From contig SKIC01000162.1 in the NCBI GenBank assembly GCA_007116685.1, forward strand, positions 1 through 9,532: a stretch of 9,532 nt of DNA, read 5' to 3'. Source of the stretch: Balneolales bacterium. GTDB lineage: Bacteria > Bacteroidota > Rhodothermia > Balneolales > Natronogracilivirgulaceae. Every line of letters begins with the position of its first letter. Positions within the stretch are counted from its first letter, which is position 1. A model generated the notes under the pieces. That model made no database searches. It had not been told where the DNA came from and saw only the letters and a list, made by a program, of their open reading frames with translations. Below, piece by piece: positions 1 through 5,994 of the stretch. Position numbers and translations under genes: made by a program.

Positions 1-53
1 ACAAATCAAGGAAGATTTGTTTATTACCATTCTTCTGATGTAGGTCATTGTCC
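1..53. repeat. Partial copy of the hairpin repeat unit (copy 0)
   Basis: Positions 1-20 form a hairpin with arms ACAAATC and GATTTGT around a 6-nt centre, the counterpart of the second hairpin of the full units. Positions 39-53 (TGTAGGTCATTGTCC) match 159-173 (TGTAGCTCATTGTCC) at 14 of 15 bases, the sequence following copy A. The third hairpin of the full unit is missing between them, consistent with a deletion of about 20 bp. The unit probably begins outside the window. Confidence 0.6.
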
Positions 54-60
54 ACGATGA

Positions 61-150
61 CCGGAGCAAATAAAGCAGTCGTCCTCGACTGCGACAACGT
101 CCAAATCGGGGACGATTTGTTGTTTGCTGCCGGACGTCGAGACGACGTCC
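61..150. repeat. Three-hairpin repeat unit, copy A
   Basis: The unit contains three consecutive perfect hairpins. Hairpin 1 (75-92) has arms GCAGTCG/CGACTGC and loop TCCT. Hairpin 2 (102-119) has arms CAAATCG/CGATTTG and loop GGGA. Hairpin 3 (132-150) has arms GGACGTCG/CGACGTCC and loop AGA. All three stems close on the loop with TCG...CGA. The whole unit recurs at 247-337 with roughly three quarters to four fifths identity (counted by eye). It resembles REP-like elements; no transposase that might mobilise it is in the window. Confidence 0.8.
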
Positions 151-246
151 TTCTAATTTGTAGCTCATTGTCCTCCGAACCCCGCTACATTGATCCTCAA
201 GCAGCGAAACTATATCGAGTCTTCCCCTGTGCGCCGTGGCGTATGC

Positions 247-337
247 CCGGAATGAATAACGCACTCGTCAACGACTGCGGCAGTGTACAAATCGTGGACG
301 ATTTGTTTTTTTATTTCCGGACGTCGGGACAACGCCC
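247..337. repeat. Three-hairpin repeat unit, copy B
   Basis: This is a direct repeat of 61-150, starting CCGGA..AATAA like copy A and one base longer because of an indel in the T-rich stretch between hairpins 2 and 3. Hairpin 2 (288-307) is perfect, arms ACAAATCG/CGATTTGT with loop TGGA. Hairpin 1 (261-278) has one mismatch in seven pairs. Hairpin 3 (319-337) has two mismatches in eight. The best-kept palindrome is the central one. The copies are separated by about 96 bp of unrelated or decayed sequence (151-246). Confidence 0.8.
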
Positions 338-381
338 TACGTTGGTAAAGATCACCTTGGAAAACTTTAATTATTTTAAAC

Positions 382-417
382 TTACCCCCCTCCTTTGGAG
401 GGGGCAGGGGGAGGTAA
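382..417. repeat. C/G-rich palindromic element
   Basis: Arms CCCCCTCC (386-393) and GGAGGGGG (397-404) enclose a TTT loop, giving a perfect 8-bp GC-rich stem. A second G-run (407-411) and the sequence GAGGTAA on the right, against TTACC on the left, allow an alternative longer pairing. From general knowledge, hairpins of this CCCCCTCC-TTT-GGAGGGGG type are scattered between genes in many Bacteroidota genomes. It lies downstream of the minus-strand operon and could help stop transcription or block 3' decay, but it lacks a clean U-tract on either strand. Confidence 0.7.
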
Positions 418-438
418 AACAGGCGTCAAGATGACGCC
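416..438 (-). terminator. Putative intrinsic terminator of the eight-gene operon
   Basis: Read on the minus strand, the stem GGCGTCA/TGACGCC (7 bp, 5 of them G-C, loop TCT) is followed immediately by TGTTTT. This is the shape of a rho-independent terminator, about 40 bp past the ferredoxin stop codon. The T-run is short and interrupted, so efficiency is uncertain. The hairpin also matches hairpin 3 of the repeat unit at 132-150: same three-base loop, related stem, with the loop-closing G-C/C-G pair replaced by A-T. Confidence 0.5.
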
Positions 439-446
439 GATTAGCA

Positions 447-470
447 CGCCGGGTGAGGATCATCTCGGCG
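447..470. repeat. Inverted repeat next to the operon end
   Basis: The arms begin CGCCG (447-451) and end CGGCG (466-470). The pairing extends to seven base pairs including one G-T wobble, with a loop of about 10 nt. It sits 5 bp beyond the ferredoxin stop codon and just before the terminator-like hairpin, so a minus-strand transcript would end in two consecutive hairpins. It may be a 3'-end stabiliser or another decayed member of the local repeat cluster. Confidence 0.45.
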
Positions 471-475
471 GATGG

Positions 476-841
476 TTATTTAGGATGAGATTGGGCGAAG
501 CTAAACTCTTCTACCGGTTTGCCGCCGATTAAATGCTCTTGGATGATTTTTTCTAAAACTTCGGGAGAACAGGAGTGATACCAAATACCATCCGGCCAGA
601 CTACGGCTATCGGACCTCGTTTGCAGACGCGAAGGCAATCTGCTTTGCTTCTGTAAACACCGTGACTTTCTTCTATGCCTAATTCCTTGATTCTCTGTTT
701 GAGAAACATCCAGGAACGTAAAGCATTATCCAGGCGGCAGCATTTTGGTTTGGTTGGTACACACAAAAAGATGTGTCGTTGCACACCTTCCAGATTCAAG
801 ACTTGAGCTTTTTCCTGTAATTTATTGAAATCCGGTGCCAT
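476..841 (-). CDS. Thioredoxin-like [2Fe-2S] ferredoxin domain protein
   Basis: This 121-residue protein consists almost entirely of one domain of the thioredoxin-like [2Fe-2S] ferredoxin family (relatives: Aquifex Fd, Shethna protein I, the NuoE fold). The N-terminal strand HIFLC supplies Cys27, followed by Cys34/Cys35 in KPKCCR. Cys69 and Cys73 occur in DCLRVCKRGPIAVVWPDGIWY, split here as DCLRVC then KRGP then VVWPDGIWY; the C-x3-C, GP and PDG.WY pattern is the hallmark of this family. It should be a soluble one-electron carrier. It is the last gene of the row, starting 7 bp after the stop codon of the oxidoreductase gene, and no Shine-Dalgarno sequence is visible. An adjacent Cys34-Cys35 pair leaves it unclear which one is the ligand. 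Its redox partner cannot be inferred, although the preceding dehydrogenase-like protein is the obvious candidate by position. Confidence 0.85.
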   Translation of the reverse strand: MAPDFNKLQEKAQVLNLEGVQRHIFLCVPTKPKCCRLDNALRSWMFLKQRIKELGIEESHGVYRSKADCLRVCKRGPIAVVWPDGIWYHSCSPEVLEKIIQEHLIGGKPVEEFSFAQSHPK

Positions 842-848
842 ACTTATC

Positions 849-1892
849 TCAATTTATGATGCGTTTTGCTCCGTCTATTTCGAGAATTAAATCGGCACCG
901 TAAGCGAGTGATGGCGTTTGGAAGCCGGTTTTGAATTTACCGTTTAGGATTTTCTCACCTATCAATACAGCCGTTAATGCCGTTAGTGTATATCCTTCCG
1001 GACAATCATGAATTGCAGATACTGTTTTTCCGGATTCGTTTTTTGCTTCTCCCCACACAAAACTTTTGCCTGTTTGTCGCTCTTTTTCGGATGGTCCGGC
1101 AGGCTGGGATTTTATCTTCTTTTTGAGAAATTTCTGAAATGGTCCTGTGGCTAAAATCCACCCAAACCAACGCGACAGACGAAATGCTTTTGCCGGAATA
1201 GCGGCATATACTTCGATATTTGGGATTTTCGTGCTGTGCCATGCTGTGCTTATATCGCCCCAGGGGATCGTAGTAACATCTCGCTTTTTTCCGTCCCCAA
1301 AATCAACCTTAGTCGATTTATATCCCGCAGGAACTCGAGTGATTCTTCCATTTTTACGCACAGCACCACCTTCACCGATGTTTTCTACCATAGTAGTAGC
1401 CGTTCCGTGGGAAATTCTTCCTTTCATGCGAATGGCTAATTTCAACTCAGTGGCATCCGGTAATTCGGATTTCAGAAAAGCCGCCATACAATCAGAGGGA
1501 ACGACATCAAATCCTCCACCCGGCAAAGCCATTATTTCTGCATTTTTGAATTTCTTATCTAAGGCTGCAGCCAATTCAAACACTTTAATTTCACCGGTGA
1601 TATCTACATAATGCGTTTTTGTGGCCAAACATGCTTCCATCATCGGTCTGGCGGTATGCTCAAATGGTCCGGCACAATGCAGTACCAAAGTTGCTTTTTC
1701 TAACAGATTTTCCAGGGCTACTTTATCATTCAAACTAACTGCTTGATACGGCAATTTTGTTCTCTGTGACTGCTCCTGGAGTTTTTGCTCATTTCTTCCT
1801 GATAGAACAGCAGGCAATTTCTTTGCACTGCACAGTTCAGCAATTAAATTGCCTGTGTACCCATAAGAGCCGTAAATCACTATTTTTGACAT
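849..1892 (-). CDS. Saccharopine dehydrogenase-like NAD(P)-binding oxidoreductase (trans-acting enoyl reductase type)
   Basis: The 347 residues match the family annotated as saccharopine dehydrogenase NADP-binding domain / trans-acting enoyl reductase. The N-terminus is a Rossmann nucleotide-binding strand and loop, IVIYGSYGYTGNL (residues 4-16), with SGRN (31-34) at the end of the second strand, where the adenosine ribose is usually recognised. Further family landmarks are CAGPF (73-77), YVDITGE (95-101), GGGFDVVPSDC (125-135) and SHGTATTMVEN (161-171). Length is near the family's shorter bacterial form. There are no clear membrane spans, although a hydrophobic WFGWILATGPF stretch (242-252) could associate with membrane or lipid. 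The label saccharopine dehydrogenase should not be read as lysine metabolism: characterised relatives reduce polyketide-type or lipid enoyl groups, and most members have no known substrate. The gene lies 26 bp after the racemase and 7 bp before the ferredoxin. Confidence 0.85.
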   Translation of the reverse strand: MSKIVIYGSYGYTGNLIAELCSAKKLPAVLSGRNEQKLQEQSQRTKLPYQAVSLNDKVALENLLEKATLVLHCAGPFEHTARPMMEACLATKTHYVDITGEIKVFELAAALDKKFKNAEIMALPGGGFDVVPSDCMAAFLKSELPDATELKLAIRMKGRISHGTATTMVENIGEGGAVRKNGRITRVPAGYKSTKVDFGDGKKRDVTTIPWGDISTAWHSTKIPNIEVYAAIPAKAFRLSRWFGWILATGPFQKFLKKKIKSQPAGPSEKERQTGKSFVWGEAKNESGKTVSAIHDCPEGYTLTALTAVLIGEKILNGKFKTGFQTPSLAYGADLILEIDGAKRIIN

Positions 1893-1918
1893 AATCCGAA
1901 TACCTTAAGAAGTAAAAA

Positions 1919-3070
1919 TTAACTCACTACAACCCGAGGGATATCTTTGGGCAGCCTGACAAGAGATTCGTAATTGAGTTTATTACTCAAATCACTGAAA
2001 GAGGAAAGCGAAATGCTGTTGCTTTTTTGCTTACCAACCAAAACCACTTCGTCTCCTTTTTTGACATCTTTAAAATTGGTGACATCAATAATAATCATGT
2101 TCATATTGACCAAGCCGATTACCGATGCCCTTCTTCCTCCAACCAAAACACGCCCAAGGTTGCTGAGTGAACGACTAAATCCGTGACAGTACCCCACAGG
2201 AATGGTGGCAATGCACATATCTCTGCTTGCCTGAAATGAGGTGCCGTAACTCACATATTGCCCGACACTCACATCCTTCAAACTCATTATGGTGCTCTTC
2301 CAGCTAATAACTCGTTTCAGTGGATCACTTTTCACATTATGGTTAACCGAGTAGTCGATATAGGTCTCTCTGCTCGGCCAAAATCCGTATTGCAAAATCC
2401 CAATTCTGACCATATCCATAATGGTTTCGGGATATCGCAAACTCGGAGCAGAACAGGCAGTATGGCGAAACTTTGGTGCTACTCCGATTTTTTTTAATTC
2501 ATCAAGACGTTCGTGATACGTTTTGATTTGGGACATTATCCGATGGTAGTTTCCTATGCTTTCTCCACCGGCATAATGTGTACATACGCCTTCCAATTCC
2601 AGATAGTCTTTATTTGCATCTATAAATCGGGCAATTTTCCTGAGATGCTTCTGATCAAAACCTGTACGATGCAAACCTGTTTCGATTTCCAGATGTAACC
2701 TGGCTTTTTTATTTCGTTTTTTGGCAGCCGTTAATACTGCTTCAGTTCGTTCGAAATCAAAAATATAAAGCGATATATCGTTGGCTATGGCCCAATCAAT
2801 GGCTTCATCTTCCACCATGCCCATAATCATCAATTCGGTGCTTTCTTTCTTGGCTTCAAAAGCATACCAGGCTTCATCAGCACTGAAAACGGAGAAGTGG
2901 TTTACTCCTAGTCTCTCAGCAAGGGGCAAGTAGGTACTGATACCATGTCCATAGGCATTTCCTTTGATTACAGAACTAAATTTTGTCTGCGCACCAATCG
3001 ATTTTCGAATGAATCTGAGGTTATTCTTAAGTGCTGATTCGCTTATTTCTATTCTGGATGCGTGATGCAT
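1919..3070 (-). CDS. Alanine racemase family PLP enzyme (probably specialised, not housekeeping Alr)
   Basis: This 383-residue fold-type III PLP enzyme interconverts L- and D-amino acids. The PLP lysine is Lys36 in SSVIKGNAYGHG (the usual form is VVKANAYGHG). THYAG (164-168), CSAPS (206-210) and RIGILQYGFWPSRETY (222-237) line the cofactor and substrate site. The second catalytic base is the tyrosine of VSYGTSF (Tyr275), and PVGYCHGFSR (291-300) is the usual C-terminal signature. The arginine that tunes PLP is in TGLHRTGF (Arg135). One difference stands out: the usual Met-Asp of the substrate-binding M-D-x-x-x-x-D-x-T segment is Met-Asn here (VNMNM, 322-326). I chose the ATG at 3070, 2 bp past the amidohydrolase stop; a TTG two codons upstream (3076) would give a TTGA overlap instead. 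Context in an operon with peptide and amide hydrolases and a second racemase suggests a catabolic or specialised role. The substrate need not be alanine. Confidence 0.88.
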   Translation of the reverse strand: MHHASRIEISESALKNNLRFIRKSIGAQTKFSSVIKGNAYGHGISTYLPLAERLGVNHFSVFSADEAWYAFEAKKESTELMIMGMVEDEAIDWAIANDISLYIFDFERTEAVLTAAKKRNKKARLHLEIETGLHRTGFDQKHLRKIARFIDANKDYLELEGVCTHYAGGESIGNYHRIMSQIKTYHERLDELKKIGVAPKFRHTACSAPSLRYPETIMDMVRIGILQYGFWPSRETYIDYSVNHNVKSDPLKRVISWKSTIMSLKDVSVGQYVSYGTSFQASRDMCIATIPVGYCHGFSRSLSNLGRVLVGGRRASVIGLVNMNMIIIDVTNFKDVKKGDEVVLVGKQKSNSISLSSFSDLSNKLNYESLVRLPKDIPRVVVS

Positions 3071-3072
3071 AG

Positions 3073-4233
3073 TCAACTTCCCAAGCCGAGATAATGGTTT
3101 ATTAAACCCGTGAATATTTCAACACCCTGGGGAAGTAATTGATCCGGGAAATCATATTCTTCCTGATGCAATTGTGGTGTTTTCAATCCCGCACCAATTC
3201 CAAACAAAGCACCTTTAAACGCTTCTGTGAATGTCCCAAAATCCTCTGACCAAGGGAAAGGACGTTCTTTTTCGATTATCTCTAATCCAGCTTTCTGCGA
3301 AATTTCTTTTAATACCTCCACCTCTTCAGCTGTGTTGATGGTGGGATCAAAAACTTCCGTCCAGGCTACTTCGCATTCCAAGCCAAAGGCTTTCGCTGTT
3401 TCGTGTGCGAGTATACTAACACGGTCAGCTAGTTTTTGCATTAAGGTGTTATCATAGGTTCTTAGAGTGGCTAGAATTTCAGCGTCTCCAGGCGTGGTTC
3501 CAAATGCCACAGCGCCCAATCGTGCATGCACCACCGTAATTATTGCAGGCTCGTTGAATCCTGAAATGGAAACAGGTAAGGCGGTCAAATCTTTAATTAA
3601 TCCGGAAAAAGCGAGAGTGGGGGCATTCGCATCTTCGGGATGACCGGCATGGGAAGTATGTCCTTTGAGGCGGATGATTAGGCCCCTTGAAGCCGCAGCG
3701 AAATTGCCTTTCCGTAGGATAATGCTGTTTTTCGGATAACCCGGCAAATTATGCAGCGCAAAAGCGTAGTCCGGTTTTAAGGCGGTAAACCTTTCGTCAT
3801 TCATTATTGCTGTTGCTCCCTGACCTGTTTCTTCCGCAGGCTGAAATAAAACGATAAGTTTTCCCTTCTGAATTTTGTGTTTTGCAGCTAAATTTGCCGC
3901 TCCAACCAAAATAGCCATGTGTCCGTCGTGACCACATTTATGAGACACACCGGAGTTTTTTGATGCATAATCAAGCGTAATTGTTTCCCGAATAGGCAAC
4001 GCATCCAGTTCTGCTCTGAGTAATAAAGTTGGTCCGGGAATTTTACTATCAAAAACAGCTGCAATTCCATCACCGCCCAAATTCGCAATTATTTCATCGG
4101 GATGGCACTGTTCCATAAGGCCTTGAATGAACGCTGCTGTATTCTTCTCATAACCCGACAATTCAGCCATACTGTGTAATTGATGGCGAATATTGGTTAA
4201 ATACGTAATATGATTTTGGTCGATTTCAATCAT
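3073..4233 (-). CDS. M20D-type metallo-amidohydrolase (N-acyl-amino-acid/hippurate hydrolase family)
   Basis: This is a 386-residue two-domain metalloenzyme of peptidase family M20, subfamily D, which cleaves N-acyl or conjugated amino acids. All expected metal ligands are present: Cys100 and His102 in CGHDGHMA, Glu136 in QPAEETGQGA, His161 in ALHNLPG, and His356 in LHQEEYDFPD. LRAELDALPI (72-81) and GHTSHAGHPE (191-200), at the start of the dimerisation domain, also fit. WSEDFGTF (328-335) corresponds to the family's EDF segment. No signal peptide is seen, so it should be cytoplasmic. An in-frame ATG at 4305 would add 24 residues but lie deep inside the upstream gene. The ATG at 4233 overlaps that gene's stop by 8 bp (ATGATTGA), matches where the domain begins and implies coupled translation. 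Exact substrate is unknown; with racemases on both sides of the peptidase/amidohydrolase pair, an acylated or D-configured amino acid is plausible. Confidence 0.88.
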   Translation of the reverse strand: MIEIDQNHITYLTNIRHQLHSMAELSGYEKNTAAFIQGLMEQCHPDEIIANLGGDGIAAVFDSKIPGPTLLLRAELDALPIRETITLDYASKNSGVSHKCGHDGHMAILVGAANLAAKHKIQKGKLIVLFQPAEETGQGATAIMNDERFTALKPDYAFALHNLPGYPKNSIILRKGNFAAASRGLIIRLKGHTSHAGHPEDANAPTLAFSGLIKDLTALPVSISGFNEPAIITVVHARLGAVAFGTTPGDAEILATLRTYDNTLMQKLADRVSILAHETAKAFGLECEVAWTEVFDPTINTAEEVEVLKEISQKAGLEIIEKERPFPWSEDFGTFTEAFKGALFGIGAGLKTPQLHQEEYDFPDQLLPQGVEIFTGLINHYLGLGS

Positions 4234-4849
4234 ATAGTTTCCCCAAAATGTATTGCGGGTCGGGATAAATACTCCTTGCTTCAGAGCGATTTTCTTTAGC
4301 AACAACGCCCGGCATATCGATAGTTTCGGGCTTTTTTAAACTGAGTTGAAAGTGCAAGTGTGGCGCCCAGCCGCCGTTCTCATTTTCATGGCCCACGTGA
4401 GTGAGAACCTCACCTTGTTTAAACTCTTCGCCAGACTTCCACTTTTTGGTGCTTTCGAGGCTCACATGACCAAACAATGCATAATATGTGATATCAGCAA
4501 TTTTGTGTTCCGTGATGATGGTTGCGCCATAATCCAGCGGTTTGGCAATGTACGTTGCCCCGAAAATTACGCCATCAGCAAATGCGTAAATGGGAGTTCC
4601 GGCCTTGCACCATAAATCAATTCCAATGTGGATGTTTCGAACTCCCTCAAAATGCTCAGAAACATACATATTCTGCCTGAGTTCATCATATTTCCCCACA
4701 GCAAACGGCAATTCTTTGATTAAGTCAGGCTTGTATCCATTATTCAAATCAAGCACTTCGTAACGTTTCGGAACTGGAATTACGGGAGTAAAGTCTTCCT
4801 CGCTAACCAGCTTTTTCCATCTCTCTGACAATGCCGATGTTACTGTCAT
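4226..4849 (-). CDS. M23-family metallopeptidase without signal peptide
   Basis: This 207-residue protein has a complete LytM/M23 zinc site: His74 and Asp78 (HIGID), His128 (FGHVS), and His164-x-His166 (HLHFQL). His74, Asp78 and His166 should bind zinc; His128 and His164 should assist catalysis. M23 enzymes usually cut peptidoglycan cross-bridges or glycine-rich peptides outside the cytoplasm. This one starts MTVTSALSERWKKL, with no hydrophobic signal segment, lipobox or membrane span, and has no LysM, SH3 or coiled-coil region. The NGGWAPHLHFQL and C-terminal YPDPQYIL features recall the M23 domains found fused to class-III aminotransferases and sugar or amino-acid kinase-like domains, which are also intracellular (recalled, not searched). 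Start at ATG 4849 overlaps the upstream racemase stop by four bases (ATGA). A cytoplasmic peptide or small-molecule amide substrate is therefore more likely than the cell wall. Confidence 0.85.
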   Translation of the reverse strand: MTVTSALSERWKKLVSEEDFTPVIPVPKRYEVLDLNNGYKPDLIKELPFAVGKYDELRQNMYVSEHFEGVRNIHIGIDLWCKAGTPIYAFADGVIFGATYIAKPLDYGATIITEHKIADITYYALFGHVSLESTKKWKSGEEFKQGEVLTHVGHENENGGWAPHLHFQLSLKKPETIDMPGVVAKENRSEARSIYPDPQYILGKLYD

Positions 4850-5916
4850 TCAATATGTTTTTCTATATAATTGGAGTTCATAATGCTGAGCGCACCCATA
4901 TATTTGAGTTCAAAAGGGATAAAATCACCCACTTTATAATCCTGATCATTTTTGCCAACATCAACCACAAGCATATCTGAGCTGGCATCAACAATGTTGA
5001 TATTTTCTGTTTTGGGAATTAAGAAGTCCGGATTGATATCCAAATTTCCGATATCCAAAATGGCTCGGTATGTGGTTTTTCCATACAGACTCTCATCTAT
5101 CTCTGTCACATTTCCGGAAGGATTGGCTGCCAGAGTTCCACTTGGCACCATGGGTTTTTCATGGATTTCAATAATCTGACTAAACAATTCTAATACAGAA
5201 GATTCCATCCCCGGTATGGTTTTTCCAGTGAATAAATCAGCCCCGAAATACAAAGCTTCTCCTATTCGGAAATGATTTACACCCTGTGGCATTTCCCCTC
5301 TGAGTAATAGCGGTATAGTAACTGTTGTGCCACCGGAAACCCAGGGAATTGTGCGATCAAATTTCAATTCAATTATCTGCTTATACAGCGCCAATTGAAT
5401 CAATTTATCGGTATTGGGCATCACACCGTGCAAGCAATTTAGGTTTGTACCCAATCCCACCACCTGAATATTCGGTAGTCTGAAAATATCTCCGTAGAAG
5501 TCCACCAACTCATCACGCATCACACCTTCCCGTAAATCACCCATTTCTATCATGATGATTACTTTGTGCTTTTTATTCTGCTTTTCAGCTTCTTCGGAAA
5601 GTTGCCGAATGGTAGATAATTCGGAGTTAAAACTTACATCTGCGTATTTAACTACGTCTGGTATGATATCTTTCGGTGGTGGTTTGATGTAAACTGTTTG
5701 TACACCGGGATTGATATCTTTAATCACTTTCAAATTACTCAGGCGGGAATCGTGAATTTCAATCGCCCCAAGCTTTATGACTTCTTCGATGTAATCTCTG
5801 TATCCACAGAATAGTTTGGTAACTACACCCCAACTAATATTTTTCTCTCCAAATAGGTCGGAAATAAAATCGTAGTTGTGTTTTAGTTTGTTTCGGTAAA
5901 GTTTTAGGTATGCCAT
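4846..5916 (-). CDS. Ornithine racemase-like PLP-dependent amino-acid racemase
   Basis: The 356-residue protein belongs to the alanine-racemase-fold family that includes clostridial ornithine racemase (Orr) and YhfX-type proteins. It opens with MAYLKLYRNKLKHNY, typical of this family. The PLP lysine is Lys34 in WGVVTKLFCG. GLGTNLNCLHG (154-164), SGGTT (194-198) and HFRIGEALYFG (215-225) form the phosphate and cofactor pocket. The C-terminal domain includes DIGNLD (288-293) and ends near MGALSIMNSNYI. An upstream in-frame ATG (5958) would add 14 residues with no family similarity, so I prefer the ATG at 5916. The 78 bp between it and the GNAT gene contain two similar short blocks (5926-5939 and 5944-5960, both GAATT...TGCAATA) of unknown meaning. 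Characterised relatives racemise ornithine without needing the carboxylate chemistry of Alr substrates, but most members are untested, so specificity is open. Confidence 0.85.
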   Translation of the reverse strand: MAYLKLYRNKLKHNYDFISDLFGEKNISWGVVTKLFCGYRDYIEEVIKLGAIEIHDSRLSNLKVIKDINPGVQTVYIKPPPKDIIPDVVKYADVSFNSELSTIRQLSEEAEKQNKKHKVIIMIEMGDLREGVMRDELVDFYGDIFRLPNIQVVGLGTNLNCLHGVMPNTDKLIQLALYKQIIELKFDRTIPWVSGGTTVTIPLLLRGEMPQGVNHFRIGEALYFGADLFTGKTIPGMESSVLELFSQIIEIHEKPMVPSGTLAANPSGNVTEIDESLYGKTTYRAILDIGNLDINPDFLIPKTENINIVDASSDMLVVDVGKNDQDYKVGDFIPFELKYMGALSIMNSNYIEKHIE

Positions 5917-5994
5917 TTTTTTGTTGAATTTCTGCAATACAGCGAATTCCGGTTGCAATATAGCCGTTTATCCGCTTTTATTCAGAGTAATTGC

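Larger units (their letters stand above)
1..475. other. Non-coding palindrome-rich intergenic region
   Basis: This 475-bp stretch to the left of the minus-strand operon contains no convincing gene. It is built from short perfect or near-perfect inverted repeats with 3-6 nt loops, grouped into units listed separately, and ends with two hairpins next to the ferredoxin stop codon. The single long open frame here (48-434, plus strand) crosses two copies of a repeat that differ by a one-base indel, so the same DNA is read in two different frames. That, and the lack of any recognisable domain, argues against coding. The density of hairpins resembles REP/BIME-type clusters. Confidence 0.75.

Noticed and set aside
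1..337. Possible CRISPR array
   Set aside because: The repeating unit is about 90 bp, imperfect, contains several internal palindromes and occurs only two to three times. There are no uniform short repeats with unique spacers and no cas genes.
48..434. A 128-codon open frame on the plus strand through the repeat cluster
   Set aside because: It is composed of the hairpin repeats. The two repeat copies differ by one base, so hairpin 3 is read in different frames (AGRRD versus FRTSG), which a conserved protein repeat would not tolerate. It has no recognisable domain, and its end overlaps the terminator-like hairpin.
1147..1611. A 154-codon plus-strand open frame
   Set aside because: It is antisense to the saccharopine-dehydrogenase-like gene, whose motifs are clear throughout.
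3071..3076. TTG start giving a TTGA overlap for the Alr-like gene
   Set aside because: It is possible, but an ATG two codons later exists and ATG is far more common. The difference is only two residues, so it is noted as an alternative.
4234..4305. N-terminal extension of the amidohydrolase from an ATG at 4305
   Set aside because: It would overlap the M23 gene by 80 bp and adds residues (MLLKKIALKQ...) that resemble no M20 N-terminus. The ATG at 4233 forms a typical short stop/start overlap.
5917..5958. Longer racemase start at 5958
   Set aside because: The added 14 residues precede the conserved MAYLKLYRNKLKHN start of this family and have no counterpart there.
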